A stretch of DNA of 64,000 nucleotides from Salipiger sp. IMCC34102 (GTDB taxonomy: Bacteria; Pseudomonadota; Alphaproteobacteria; Rhodobacterales; Rhodobacteraceae), in NCBI RefSeq assembly GCF_004145405.1, contig NZ_SELQ01000003.1, positions 310,001 through 374,000 on the forward strand, in the 5' to 3' direction. The notes below the pieces were generated by a model. The model was given only the letters and a program-made list of their open reading frames with translations, made no database searches and had not been told where the DNA came from. This document shows positions 41,462 through 51,680 of the stretch, piece by piece (within the stretch, counting starts at the first letter, position 1; each line of letters opens with the position of its first letter). The position numbers and the translations under genes were made by a program.

Positions 41462-42736
41462 TCAGTCCTTCGGCGGCGGATCGGCGGGCGAGGGCAGGAT
41501 CGGCGGCGGGGCCGCGCCCGTGTCGAGGTCGCGCGCCGCCGCGAGCGCCGCGCGCAACTCGGCCAGCGTCATGCTGTCCTCGCTCGCGGTACCGTCGCGG
41601 CCCGCGCGGATGGCGGCCTGCGTCACCGCGAGGATCAGCACCAGCACGGCCGGCAGCAGGTCGATGGCGATGGCACCTGCCCAGCTTGGCACGAAGTTGC
41701 CCGCGTAGAGGATCACCGCATCGGCGGAGGAGATCGGGGTGTAGCTGATGTCCTCTGGCGGGGTCATCGCCAGCACGTCCTGGGCCGCGGCCTGCAGGGT
41801 CTCGGCCCGCTGGCTCAACACGGCGAGGACCGAGTCGATGGTCGCCTGCTGCCCGTCGCGGGTGGTCTGGCGGGACCCGTCGAGTTGCGGCAGCACCACC
41901 GCGTCCGTCAGGTCCACCGCGGCCCGGTTCACCAGCGAGGCGACGGAAAGCTGCCGCATTTGCGTGATGACGTTGGCGAGCCGCACGGCTTCTTCCGAGA
42001 AGGGGACGGAGCGCTGCTCGACCGGGCCTTGCTCCACCGTCAGCGCGCGCATCCGGCTGAGGATCGCGTTGCCTTCGGCGAAGGCCTGTTCGACCAGCGG
42101 TTGCTGGGCGAGGATCTGGCTCTCGAGCGCTTCGAGTTCGTCGGACTTCTGTTGCAGCAGACGGAAGACGGCCCCCTGACCTGCGAATCCCGAAAGCTGG
42201 CCGGTGGCCTCCTGCTGGGAGAGATCCTCGAACGACTGGCGCACGCGGGCGACGTCGCGGGCCAGGGACTGGCCGGACTGGGTGATCTCGTCGGCGCGTT
42301 CGAGCGCGGTCTGGTAGTCCTGCACGGTGCGCGCGAGGTGGGTTTCCACCGCGGCGGCGCCGGCGAGGGCCGCGGCGTTGAGCCAGGACGACATGGCCAC
42401 GATCGCGACCGATCCCAGCGCCATCGACAACAAAAGACCGATCCGCGCGGCCCCCGTGCGGACGGCCGGAAGCAGGCGCATGAGGTAGGACCAGAAGACG
42501 AAGATGCCCACGGAGACCGCGACCGAATAGGCGAGTGCCGCGAAGACCGAGAGCGCGCCGGTGTCATCCAGCAGGGACGACACGCCGAGGTAGGTGTAGA
42601 TCCCGGAGGCCACGGCAAGCACGCCGAGGGCGGTGCCGGTGATGCTGTCGAGCCAGCCCACGTGGACTTCGAGGTCGCGGGCGTTGCGCAGGTCGCGCGC
42701 CTGTGCGCGGCTGAGGCGCGGATCTGGATCGGACAT
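41462..42736 (-). CDS. Polytopic membrane protein with a long coiled-coil domain
   Basis: 424 residues. Three membrane helices near 31-110 (TALGVLAVASGIYTYLG, ALSVFAALAYSVAVSVGIFVFWSYL, GLLLSMALGSVAIVAM), then about 200 residues of predicted coiled coil (ALERADEITQSGQSLARDVARVRQSFEDLS; QQKSDELEALESQILAQQPLVEQAFAEGN), and a fourth helix near the C-terminus (SWAGAIAIDLLPAVLVLILAV), with a Pro-rich tail. No known family is recognised. It is paired with the ClpP-like protease, and its upstream region has several regulatory-looking elements. A membrane sensor or protease partner is a fair guess only. Confidence 0.75.
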   Translation of the reverse strand: MSDPDPRLSRAQARDLRNARDLEVHVGWLDSITGTALGVLAVASGIYTYLGVSSLLDDTGALSVFAALAYSVAVSVGIFVFWSYLMRLLPAVRTGAARIGLLLSMALGSVAIVAMSSWLNAAALAGAAAVETHLARTVQDYQTALERADEITQSGQSLARDVARVRQSFEDLSQQEATGQLSGFAGQGAVFRLLQQKSDELEALESQILAQQPLVEQAFAEGNAILSRMRALTVEQGPVEQRSVPFSEEAVRLANVITQMRQLSVASLVNRAAVDLTDAVVLPQLDGSRQTTRDGQQATIDSVLAVLSQRAETLQAAAQDVLAMTPPEDISYTPISSADAVILYAGNFVPSWAGAIAIDLLPAVLVLILAVTQAAIRAGRDGTASEDSMTLAELRAALAAARDLDTGAAPPPILPSPADPPPKD

Positions 42737-42804
42737 CGGGGCTCCTAGCGGTTTCGTTCAAGATAGGAGCGGGGGCGGGGGTTTCAAAGGCGGGCTGTCG
42801 CCCG

Positions 42805-42825
42805 GTGGAGGTTTTGCACCTCCAC
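42805..42825 (-). other. Hairpin in the leader of the membrane coiled-coil protein gene
   Basis: GTGGAGGT (42805-42812), five-base loop, ACCTCCAC (42818-42825). The stem contains GGAGG and its complement CCTCC, 70-90 bases before the start at 42736. It may form in the 5' leader. Confidence 0.5.
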
Positions 42826-42942
42826 ACCGCAGCAAGGTATGTCCGGCTGAAAGAAAAGGAGGCCGCGGCGCCCTGTTCCGAGGCGCGTCGTTGGGTGGAG
42901 CGTGGCCCGCGTTGGGGGGGGAATTTACGTGACGAGACCGCA

Positions 42943-42962
42943 ATGTTTCGCATGCGAAACAT
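42943..42962. promoter_or_regulatory. Perfect 20-bp palindrome, probable operator
   Basis: ATGTTTCGCATGCGAAACAT is identical to its reverse complement. It lies about 210 bases upstream of the leftward membrane protein gene, in an A+T-rich patch, 12 bases from the TTAA-N7-TTAA element. The half-site GTTTCGCA resembles operators of several regulator families; the binder is unknown. Confidence 0.6.
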
Positions 42963-42974
42963 ATTATGTCAATT

Positions 42975-42989
42975 TTAACAGTATGTTAA
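42975..42989 (-). promoter_or_regulatory. Perfect TTAA-N7-TTAA CtrA-type box
   Basis: TTAA at 42975-42978, seven bases (CAGTATG), TTAA at 42986-42989. The CtrA consensus is TTAA-N7-TTAAC. The only leftward gene it can serve is the membrane coiled-coil protein gene (start 42736); no rightward gene follows for 2.9 kb. Binding is inferred from pattern. Confidence 0.6.
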
Positions 42990-43084
42990 GACACGTTTCT
43001 GCAGGCACCTCATGGCGCGCGCGGCGGTTGAGAGACCGGAAACGGGCCGGTCGGTGACCCGCTTTCGGTTGCAGGGATGCGCCG

Positions 43085-44587
43085 TCAGAAATCGCGGTTG
43101 CCGCCGCCGCCGTCCTGCTGCCAGGGCTTCACGAGGTTGCCGAAGCGGGTGAAGCGGCCTTCGAACGCCAATTCCACCGTGCCGATGGGGCCGTGGCGCT
43201 GCTTGCCGATGACGACCTCGGCCTTGCCGCGCAGACGCTCCATCTCTTCCTGCCAGAGGGCGATCTTGTCCATCTCGTGATCGCCCGGCTTTTCGCGTTC
43301 CTTGTAGTATTCCTCTCGGAAGACGAACATCACGACGTCGGCGTCCTGCTCGATCGAGCCCGATTCGCGCAGGTCGGAGAGCTGCGGGCGCTTGTCCTCG
43401 CGGCTTTCGACCTGGCGGCTGAGCTGCGACAGGGCGATGACGGGAATGTTGAGCTCCTTGGCGATGGCCTTGAGCCCCATGGTGATCTCGGAAATCTCGT
43501 TGACCCGGTTCTCTCCCTTGCCGGTGCCGCGCACGAGTTGGAGGTAGTCCACCACCAGCACGTCGAGCCCGTGGGTCCGTTTCAGGCGGCGGGCGCGTGC
43601 GGCGAGCTGGGAGATCGGCAGGGCCGGCGTGTCGTCGATGAAGAGCGGACAGGATTCGAGCTGCTTTGCGGCCTCGACGAAGCGGCGGAACTCGGGCTCC
43701 GACATGTCGCCGCGGCGGATCTGCTCGGACGGGACCTCCGCCGCTTCCGACAGGATCCGGGCGGCGAGCTGCTCGGCCGACATCTCGAGGCTGTAGAAAC
43801 CCACGACGCCGCCTTCGACCGCGCCTTCGGTGCCGTCCTGCAAGGTGCCCTTCTTGTAGACCTTGGCGATGTTGTAGGCGATGTTCGTGGCCAGCGAGGT
43901 CTTGCCCATCGACGGACGCCCGGCGAGGATCAGAAGGTCGGACTTGTGCAGGCCCCCCAGCTTCTTGTCGAGGTCCACCAGCCCGGTGGAGACCCCCGCG
44001 AGCCCCCCGTCGCGCATGTAGGCCTGGTTGGCCACGTTCACCGCATCCGTCACGGCCGACAGGAACGACTGGAACCCCGATTCCGCCTGACCGCTTTCGG
44101 CGAGCGCGTAGAGCGCCTGTTCGGCCTCCACGATCTGGGCTGCGGGTTCGGAGGCCACGTCCATGCGCGACGCCTTGCCCGCGATGTCCTGTCCCACGGC
44201 GATGAGCTGACGGCGGATCGCGAGGTCGTAGATCATCTGCGCGTAGTCGCGCACCGCGAAGGCCGAGATGGCATTGGCCGCAAGGCGCACGAGATAGGCC
44301 CCGCCGCCGAGTTCCTGCAGGCCCTCGTCGTCCTCCATGTAGCTCTTGAGCGTGACGGGACTGGCCAGCGCGTTCTTCGACAGGCGGGCTTGCGCGCATT
44401 CGAAGATCCGCGCGTGGACGGGATCGTAGAAATGCTGCGGGCCCAGGATCGACGCCACCCGGTCGAAGATGTCATTGTTGGTCAGGATCGCGCCGAGAAG
44501 CTGCTGCTCCGCCTCGATCGAATGCGGCACGCGGTCGGCGCTCGCCTCTTCGGTGCCGGTCGCGTTGAATACCGAGATCTCGTTCAT
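43085..44587 (-). CDS. dnaB: Replicative DNA helicase DnaB
   Basis: 500 residues, full length. N-terminal primase-interacting domain (RVPHSIEAEQQLLGAILTNNDIFDRV) and C-terminal RecA-like motor: Walker A AGRPSMGKTS near 228, Walker B-like VLVVDYLQLV, and the conserved IPVIALSQLSRQVESREDKRPQLSDLRESGSIEQDADVV. The loop between has a 10-residue insertion (KKGTLQDGTEGAVEGG) frequently seen in alphaproteobacteria. It has its own 5' gap of 257 bases. No intein is present at the P-loop or the DnaB-b site. Confidence 0.97.
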   Translation of the reverse strand: MNEISVFNATGTEEASADRVPHSIEAEQQLLGAILTNNDIFDRVASILGPQHFYDPVHARIFECAQARLSKNALASPVTLKSYMEDDEGLQELGGGAYLVRLAANAISAFAVRDYAQMIYDLAIRRQLIAVGQDIAGKASRMDVASEPAAQIVEAEQALYALAESGQAESGFQSFLSAVTDAVNVANQAYMRDGGLAGVSTGLVDLDKKLGGLHKSDLLILAGRPSMGKTSLATNIAYNIAKVYKKGTLQDGTEGAVEGGVVGFYSLEMSAEQLAARILSEAAEVPSEQIRRGDMSEPEFRRFVEAAKQLESCPLFIDDTPALPISQLAARARRLKRTHGLDVLVVDYLQLVRGTGKGENRVNEISEITMGLKAIAKELNIPVIALSQLSRQVESREDKRPQLSDLRESGSIEQDADVVMFVFREEYYKEREKPGDHEMDKIALWQEEMERLRGKAEVVIGKQRHGPIGTVELAFEGRFTRFGNLVKPWQQDGGGGNRDF

Positions 44588-44844
44588 CTGCGTCCCCTGT
44601 CGACTGCTGCCGCCGTCCTACACACTCCCCGGGTGCGGGGTCAAAATGTATAGTTCTGTGGATAGGCCATGCGCGGGGGTTGCGCCACTCGATCTGGTCG
44701 AAAAGGAAAGCGGGCCTGCCAGATGTAGGGCCGGCCCCGGGGGGTGCGGGCGATAATTCGCCGGGGCGGACGCGCGGTCAGGCGCCGCGGTGCCGCGCCA
44801 GGCCGACGCCAAAGGGCGGCCTGGCGGGCCGTTCCGCGCCGATG

Positions 44845-45663
44845 TCAGCCCGCGACCCAGGTTGCGAGCATCCAGAGCCCCATGCCCAGCATGATCACGT
44901 TCTCGGACAGGGAAATCGCGCCGAGCGGCACGTTGGAACCGCCGCCGACGCAGGCGCAGGTCAGCTCTCGCTTGTCGATGTAGACCGCCTTGATCACGCT
45001 GACGGCTCCGATGAAGCCTATGAAGATCGCCACGGGGGCCACGAGCCAGATCAGCGCGCTGCCGGTGCCGATCAGGGCCATCATGCCGACCCCGGCCCAA
45101 AGTTCCGCGAAGGGATAGACGTAGGCGTAAGGTACGTGGCGGCGGGCCAGCAGATCGTAGCCCAGGAATCCGTTCACGAAACCGCCGACGTCCTGCAGCT
45201 TCTGGATCGCCAGCGCCACCATGGAGGTGGCGAAGAACCACTTGAGGAAGGTCGCAAGGGCGAATTCGTCATAGAGATTCCAGACGATCGCGAGCGCCAT
45301 CAGGAAGGTCGATCCGAAGATCGCGATGACGGGCACGTAGGTGGTGTCGCCCTTGCCCAGGACGCGGTAGCCGAAGTGGGACTTGAGGTCCGCGAACCCG
45401 CCTACGCGGTTGCCGTCGATGAAGGTCTGCGGGGTCGTCTTCACGTCATGGGCGGCCTTGAAGGCGTCGACCTCCGCCCGCGAGGTGAGCAGGTTGTCGT
45501 CCACCCGGTAGCCCTTGAGCTCCAGCAGGGTCTTTGACTTCAGGCCGAAGGGGCACAGATGACCCGGCATCGCCATGCGGTAGAGCGAGGCGGTCTTGCC
45601 GGTGCCGGTGCTTTTCGCGCGGGCCGTGTCGGGGGTGTCGATGGTGGTGTCTGTCGCGGTCAT
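44845..45663 (-). CDS. Glutaredoxin-MauE/DoxX-like membrane fusion protein
   Basis: 272 residues from the ATG at 45663. The N-terminal 90 residues form a glutaredoxin: [28 protein letters not shown] with a single CPFG cysteine, then [18 protein letters not shown]. Four membrane helices with the MauE/DoxX pattern follow ([56 protein letters not shown]). A paired cysteine motif, [10 protein letters not shown], sits before the last helix and may accept electrons from the glutaredoxin. It faces csoR across a perfect CsoR-type operator. Role: probably a thiol relay at the membrane, inferred. Confidence 0.85.
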   Translation of the reverse strand: MTATDTTIDTPDTARAKSTGTGKTASLYRMAMPGHLCPFGLKSKTLLELKGYRVDDNLLTSRAEVDAFKAAHDVKTTPQTFIDGNRVGGFADLKSHFGYRVLGKGDTTYVPVIAIFGSTFLMALAIVWNLYDEFALATFLKWFFATSMVALAIQKLQDVGGFVNGFLGYDLLARRHVPYAYVYPFAELWAGVGMMALIGTGSALIWLVAPVAIFIGFIGAVSVIKAVYIDKRELTCACVGGGSNVPLGAISLSENVIMLGMGLWMLATWVAG

Positions 45664-45846
45664 GGGGTGTGCCTTGTATCTTTCGGGCCGTTCGATGGGG
45701 CGGTGCACGAGGGGCGGTCGATTTGGACATGGCGCTTCAGGGGCGGGACACTGCGAAATGTCGCGTGCAAACGTCCCGGGGTCCCTTGGTCATCCATTGC
45801 ATTCCTCGTCCCGGCGTGCTGCTTCCTGTCGGTCATGTTGTATTGG

Positions 45847-45865
45847 TATACCCTATATGGGTATA
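45847..45865. promoter_or_regulatory. CsoR-type operator
   Basis: TATACCC (45847-45853), five-base spacer, GGGTATA (45859-45865): a perfect inverted repeat of the kind bound by CsoR/RcnR-family repressors. It lies 38 bases before the csoR start and 183 bases from the divergent glutaredoxin-MauE start, so it can control both. Confidence 0.75.
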
Positions 45866-45903
45866 TGATACGCCCGATTGCAACCGAAGTTCTGGAAGGT
45901 GCC

Positions 45904-46176
45904 ATGAAAGAGAACAAGCAGAAGACTCTCGATCGTCTCGCGCGCCTGGAAGGCCAGGTGCGCGGCGTCGCCAAGATGGTCGAAAGCGACCGCTACTGCA
46001 TGGACGTGCTGGCGCAGACCGCCGCCATCCGTTCCGCCGTGTTGGGGGTCGAACGGCTGGTGTTGGAACATCACGCCCACCACTGTGTGGCCGCGGCCAT
46101 CGACAGCGGCGACCCGCAAGAGCAGCGCGCCAAGTTCGACGAGCTGATCGGGCTGTTGCAGAAGGCGTCGAAGTAG
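45904..46176 (+). CDS. csoR: CsoR-family metal-sensing transcriptional repressor
   Basis: 90 residues starting [25 protein letters not shown]. The family triad is intact: Cys32 ([11 protein letters not shown]), His57 and Cys61 (EHHAHHC), with the spacing 25 and 4 of the Cu(I)-binding Mycobacterium CsoR (Cys36, His61, Cys65). Persulfide sensors of the CstR type lack the His, and FrmR/RcnR have His instead of the last Cys. Cu(I) sensing is therefore favoured. A longer upstream frame is not needed. It faces the glutaredoxin-MauE gene. Confidence 0.9.
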   Translation: MKENKQKTLDRLARLEGQVRGVAKMVESDRYCMDVLAQTAAIRSAVLGVERLVLEHHAHHCVAAAIDSGDPQEQRAKFDELIGLLQKASK

Positions 46177-46324
46177 CCACGCCGCCGCGAACCGGGCGGC
46201 GTTCAGTCCGAAGGGTGACGACGGGCGCTGGGCGACATCCGTTGCTCAGCGCGTGTCCCGGCCAGCGTTGCGGATCGTGGAGCGCATAGGCTGGCCGGAC
46301 GTGCGCCCCGGTCGCGAGGCAGGG

Positions 46325-47002
46325 TCAGACCATGACGCCCGACTGCCAACCGATCGGGTCGCGCAGGTAGGCCTCGACCGCGTCGAGCGTGGCGGCGTCG
46401 AAATGATCGCCCGCGCGCGCCTCGGCCAGGACATCCCACCAGGTGCACAGCGACAAAAGTTTCACGCCATGCGCGGCAAGGGTCTCTTCCACGTTCGGAT
46501 AGATCCCGTAGTAGAAGATCACGGCGGTGGCCGCGCAGGTGGCGCCCGTCTCGCGGATCGCGTCGACGAAGGACAGCTTGGAGCCGCCGTCGGTGGTCAG
46601 ATCCTCGACCAGCAGGACCCGCTGGCCGGGGGTCATGACGCCTTCGATGCGGGCGTTGCGGCCGTAGCCCTTGGGTTTCTTGCGCACGTAGGTCATCGGC
46701 AGCGACAGGCGGTCGGCGACCATCGCGCCGAAGGGGATGCCCGCCGTCTCTCCGCCCGCGATGTTGTCGAAGGCCTCGAACCCGGCCTCGCGCAGGATCG
46801 TGACGGAGAGGAAATCCATAAGCGCGGAGCGCACCCGCGGGAAGGACACGATCCGGCGGCAGTCGACATAGGTGGGCGCCTGCTTGCCGGAGGCATGGGT
46901 GAAAGGCTGGGTCGCGTTGAAATCCACGGCACCGATCTCCAGCAGCATCCGCGCGGTCAGGCGGGCGATCTCGGTCTTTTCGGGAAAGGAGGTGGGGATC
47001 AT
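46325..47002 (-). CDS. pyrE: Orotate phosphoribosyltransferase
   Basis: 225 residues. PyrE joins orotate and PRPP to make OMP. The PRPP-binding motif is [17 protein letters not shown], the N-terminal pattern ([34 protein letters not shown]) is that of the family, and [22 protein letters not shown] follows. Twelve bases after the pyrC stop in the same direction, so pyrC-pyrE is an operon for pyrimidine synthesis. Confidence 0.95.
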   Translation of the reverse strand: MIPTSFPEKTEIARLTARMLLEIGAVDFNATQPFTHASGKQAPTYVDCRRIVSFPRVRSALMDFLSVTILREAGFEAFDNIAGGETAGIPFGAMVADRLSLPMTYVRKKPKGYGRNARIEGVMTPGQRVLLVEDLTTDGGSKLSFVDAIRETGATCAATAVIFYYGIYPNVEETLAAHGVKLLSLCTWWDVLAEARAGDHFDAATLDAVEAYLRDPIGWQSGVMV

Positions 47003-47014
47003 CGCGGGGTCCTT

Positions 47015-48064
47015 TCAGGCGACGCGCCAGTGCAGGGGAAAGCCGGGGTCGAAGACCGTCACGGGGCCGTCTTCGGTGGGCACGTGGCTGGGGTAGGTGA
47101 CGGGATCGCCCTTGATCAGGCGGATGGTCTGCGCATTCGGCTCCAGCCCGTAGAAGGCGGGCCCGTTAAGCGAGGTGAAGGCTTCGAGCTTGTTCAGCTT
47201 GCCCGCCACCTCGAAGACTTCCGCCAGGCAGGACATCGTGTTGGGTGCCGAGAAGACGCCGGCGCAGCCGCACTCCTGAAGCTTGCGCGGGTCGGTATGC
47301 GGGGCGGAATCGGTGCCCAGGAAGAACCGCCGGTCGCCGGAGACGGCGGCCTGCACCAGCGCCACGCGGTGCTTTTCGCGCTTGGCCACCGGCAGGCAGT
47401 AGTAATGCGGCCGGATGCCGCCCGCGAGGATGTGATTGCGGTTGATGATCAGGTGATGGGTGGTGATCGTCGCGGCGAGGTTCTTGGGGGTGTCGCGCAC
47501 GTAATCGACCGCGTCCTCGGTCGTGACATGTTCGAGGACGATGCGCAGGTCGGGGTTCTTCTTGCGGATGGGCTTGAGCATACGGTCGATGAAGACCGCC
47601 TCCCGGTCGAAGATATCGACGGACGCGTCCGTCACCTCCCCGTGGATGCACAGGGGCATGCCGATCTGCGCCATCCGGTCCAGCACCCGGCGCACCCGGT
47701 CGAAGTCGCGCACGCCCGATGCGGAGTTGGTGGTGGCCCCCGCGGGGTAGAGTTTCACGGCCGTGGCGATGCCTTCGGCGTGCGCGCGTTCGACGTCGTC
47801 GGGGTCCGTATCCTCGGTGAGGTAGAGCGTCATCAGCGGCGTGAAATCCGACCCCTCCGGCAAGGCGGCGCGGATCCGGTCGCGGTAGGCCACGGCGTCG
47901 GTGGATGTGACCACGGGCGGCACGAGGTTCGGCATCACGATGGCGCGGGCGAAGTGGCGCGCGGTCTCGGGCAGCACGGCGCGCAGCATGTCCCCGTCGC
48001 GCAGGTGCAGGTGCCAGTCGTCGGGGCGTCGCAGGGTGAGTTCGGTGGGGGCTGTATCGGGCAT
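47015..48064 (-). CDS. pyrC: Dihydroorotase
   Basis: 349 residues, class II type. Zinc ligands: the HxH in [12 protein letters not shown], the carboxylated lysine in [14 protein letters not shown], His in LCIHGEV and EHVTT, and the catalytic Asp in FLGTDSAPH. It closes carbamoyl-aspartate to dihydroorotate. Directly upstream of pyrE. The length and motifs match E. coli PyrC rather than the larger PyrC of some alphaproteobacteria. Confidence 0.95.
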   Translation of the reverse strand: MPDTAPTELTLRRPDDWHLHLRDGDMLRAVLPETARHFARAIVMPNLVPPVVTSTDAVAYRDRIRAALPEGSDFTPLMTLYLTEDTDPDDVERAHAEGIATAVKLYPAGATTNSASGVRDFDRVRRVLDRMAQIGMPLCIHGEVTDASVDIFDREAVFIDRMLKPIRKKNPDLRIVLEHVTTEDAVDYVRDTPKNLAATITTHHLIINRNHILAGGIRPHYYCLPVAKREKHRVALVQAAVSGDRRFFLGTDSAPHTDPRKLQECGCAGVFSAPNTMSCLAEVFEVAGKLNKLEAFTSLNGPAFYGLEPNAQTIRLIKGDPVTYPSHVPTEDGPVTVFDPGFPLHWRVA

Positions 48065-48192
48065 GTTCGCCCCTTACACCGAAACCGGTCGTCCTGACCA
48101 GATGCGGCGGGCCCGGTGGCGCGTGCGGGGTCTGCTGCCCCGATCCGTCGGAGGGCGTCGTGGGGCGGCCTCGCGGACCGAACGCCTTGGCG

Positions 48193-49140
48193 TCAGCCCG
48201 CGTCCTCGGTCAGCAGCGATCGGGGGGCGTCGTCCAGGGCCGCGAGGTGCTTTTCGAAGAACGGATTCCGGCCCCGGGCCAGCGCGATCCGGCACACCAT
48301 GGCGGCCAGCTGATCGTGGCCCCCGTCCAGCAACCGCAGCACGAGGCGGCGCAGGTAGAAGGGCGAGCGTTTGCGGATCTTGATGAGCGCACCGAAGCGC
48401 GCGGGCGTGAGTGTTCCATCCATCGCGTGACGCATGAGGTCGTCCATGATCCTCAGGGCCGTGAAACTTCGGGGCAGAAGGTCGGCCAGGCCATCGGCCC
48501 GCAACATCGTCACGTTGGGGCGGGTGAAGAGGGCGGCATGCATCGCGTCCAGCGTCTGCTGCGGGCAATAGACGATATAGGCGTGCCGTGCCGCGTCGAT
48601 CATGTCGGGGGCGTAACCGTAGCGATCGGTGAAATTGTTGCTGCGGTGACGGAAATGCCGCGGATCCCAGCCCGCGATGCCCGGATCGAGCGTCGCCTGC
48701 GGCTGCAGCGCCAGGACCCGCGCCCCCGGAGACGCCACCGAATAGGCCGCCGCCGCGTAGCCGCCTGCACCGGCACCGAAGAAGAGCACGCTGTCGAAAT
48801 CCTCGAAGAAGCCGTCGTCGATCAGCCGGTCGATGTAGCGGTAGATCAGCTCCTCGCGGAACCAGCTGTCGCCGGTGCTCAGCAAGGCCAGCACCGACCA
48901 GCCGTCGGTGCGGGCGTAGTCGAACCCCGACGGCAGCCCGTCGGCGCGGTCACGGACCTGGGGGATCGCCTCGAAGGTGACCAGCAGCGTGCGGCCCGCG
49001 TCCAGGAAGGCCGCCATGTGATGCGGCCCGAGCTGCGTGAAACTGCCGTGATCCTCGGCCAGATCCTCGACCGCATGGACCCATTCGTCTGCATCCAGCG
49101 CGCTCAGATCGGCCACGAACTGCAGTCTGGGGTCGCCCAT
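48193..49140 (-). CDS. Uncharacterised protein with alpha/beta-hydrolase-like segment
   Basis: 315 residues starting MGDPRLQFVADLSALDADEW. The middle has VLFFGAGAGGYAAAAYSVASPGARVLALQPQATLDP, which looks like a nucleophile-elbow strand-turn-helix with Gly-Ala-Gly in place of Gly-x-Ser-x-Gly, so esterase activity is doubtful. Later sequence includes DRYGYAPDMIDAARHAYIVYCPQQTLDAMHAALF. Relatives in Rhodobacteraceae often carry a PAPS-reductase label, which nothing in the sequence supports. No signal peptide. Function unknown. Confidence 0.6.
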   Translation of the reverse strand: MGDPRLQFVADLSALDADEWVHAVEDLAEDHGSFTQLGPHHMAAFLDAGRTLLVTFEAIPQVRDRADGLPSGFDYARTDGWSVLALLSTGDSWFREELIYRYIDRLIDDGFFEDFDSVLFFGAGAGGYAAAAYSVASPGARVLALQPQATLDPGIAGWDPRHFRHRSNNFTDRYGYAPDMIDAARHAYIVYCPQQTLDAMHAALFTRPNVTMLRADGLADLLPRSFTALRIMDDLMRHAMDGTLTPARFGALIKIRKRSPFYLRRLVLRLLDGGHDQLAAMVCRIALARGRNPFFEKHLAALDDAPRSLLTEDAG

Positions 49141-49225
49141 GAAGTCTCTCCGCTTGCGATGGGGCAGACCTGACCGAAAAATGCGGCGAAAATGCGCGAG
49201 CCGCCGGTCGGTTCTGCGACGGGTG

Positions 49226-50440
<1,215 letters not shown>

Positions 50441-50717
50441 CGCGCGTCCTCTCGAAATATCGCGCTCAAGGTAAGGCGCGCTTGACCTTCGCCGCAAGGG
50501 GTGCAGGTCTCGGGCGAGCGAAAGGACGTTCCATGACGATCGCGATGCGCGACAACGTGCCACCGGCTTGCCCGCAGGTCAGGGCAGGGCCTTCGGTGCC
50601 GGGGCAAGGGGGCAAGACGCCAACCTCTCCACCGGGTGCCGTTTGGCGACCTACAGGGGCCTCGGCGCGCGTCGCGCGTTGGCACGAAAGTGCGCCCCTT
50701 GCGAGGGCGGGGGGGCG

Positions 50718-51680
50718 ATGACGCACCCGCTCGAACTGGCGCGCGACTGGCATGCGGACGGTCGCGCGGTCGCCGTCGCCACGGTGATCGAGACCTGGGG
50801 CAGCGCGCCGCGCGGCGTGGGCTCTCTCATGGTCATCGACGGGGACGGTGCGATGGAGGGCAGCGTCTCTGGCGGCTGCGTCGAAGGGGCCGTGATCGTC
50901 GAGGCGCTGGAGGCGCTGGAGGACGGCAAGCCCCGGCTGCTGGAGTACGGTGTGAGCGACGACGATGCCTTCGCCGTCGGGCTGGCCTGCGGCGGGCGCA
51001 TCCGCGTGCTGGTCGAGCCGGTGGGCGGGGCCATGCCGGTGGAGGTCCTGACGGCCCTTGCCGCGCGAATCGCGGTGAAGGAGGCGGTGGCCTATGTGAT
51101 CGACCTCGACGGGCCGGACCGCCGCGCCGAAGGAGCGGAGGCCTTCCCCGACCGGTTTCGGCTCGACCGCTCCGGCGTGGAGGAGGACGGCCGCACCTTC
51201 GTCGCGATCCACACGCCGCCCCTGCGGATGATCGTGGTGGGGGCCGTTCACATCGCGCAGGCGCTGGTTCCGATGGCGCGGGCCTGCGGGTTCGACCCGA
51301 TCCTGATCGACCCGCGGGGTGTCTTCGGCACCGCGGCGCGCTTTCCCGGTGAGACGATCCGCGAAGACTGGCCGGACGCGGCGCTGGCGGAGCTGGCGCC
51401 CGACAGCCGCACGGCGGTGGTGACGCTGACCCACGATCCCAAGCTCGACGATCCGGCCATCATCGCGACGTTGGGCACACCGGCCTTCTACCTTGGTTGC
51501 CTCGGCTCGACCCGGACACATGCGAAACGAATGGACCGGCTGCGCGCGGCCGGGTTCGGCGCGGAGGCGACCCGGCGCATCCACGCCCCCGTGGGGCTCG
51601 ACCTGGGCGGCCGCGCCCCGGCGGAGATCGCCGTCAGCATCATGGCCCAGATCGTCCAGACGCTGCGGTCTCCTTCGTGA
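50718..51680 (+). CDS. xdhC: XdhC family molybdenum-cofactor insertion protein
   Basis: 320 residues from the ATG at 50718, close after a G-rich stretch. N-terminal XdhC/CoxI domain: VIETWGSAPRGVGSLMVID, GSVSGGCVEGAVIVEAL, LACGGRIRVLVEP; C-terminal Rossmann domain: MIVVGAVHIAQALVPMARACGF and YLGCLGSTRTHAKRMDRLRAAGF. XdhC binds the mature molybdenum cofactor and inserts it into xanthine-dehydrogenase-type enzymes. It shares GTGA with the following molybdopterin-binding gene. The oxidoreductase itself is not in this window. Confidence 0.9.
   Translation: MTHPLELARDWHADGRAVAVATVIETWGSAPRGVGSLMVIDGDGAMEGSVSGGCVEGAVIVEALEALEDGKPRLLEYGVSDDDAFAVGLACGGRIRVLVEPVGGAMPVEVLTALAARIAVKEAVAYVIDLDGPDRRAEGAEAFPDRFRLDRSGVEEDGRTFVAIHTPPLRMIVVGAVHIAQALVPMARACGFDPILIDPRGVFGTAARFPGETIREDWPDAALAELAPDSRTAVVTLTHDPKLDDPAIIATLGTPAFYLGCLGSTRTHAKRMDRLRAAGFGAEATRRIHAPVGLDLGGRAPAEIAVSIMAQIVQTLRSPS

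Larger units (their letters stand above)
42737..43084. other. 348-base intergenic region between dnaB and the membrane protein gene
   Basis: No gene is convincing here; short frames are Arg/Pro-rich shadows. The half next to dnaB is markedly A+T-rich for this genome (about 42920-42995) and holds a 20-bp palindrome and a perfect TTAA-N7-TTAA. Closer to the membrane protein gene is an 8-bp hairpin with a CCTCC stem. Confidence 0.7.

Noticed and set aside
42758-42943. Short leftward frame in the dnaB-membrane gene gap
   Set aside because: Pro/Arg/His-rich low-complexity product without a ribosome site or family resemblance.
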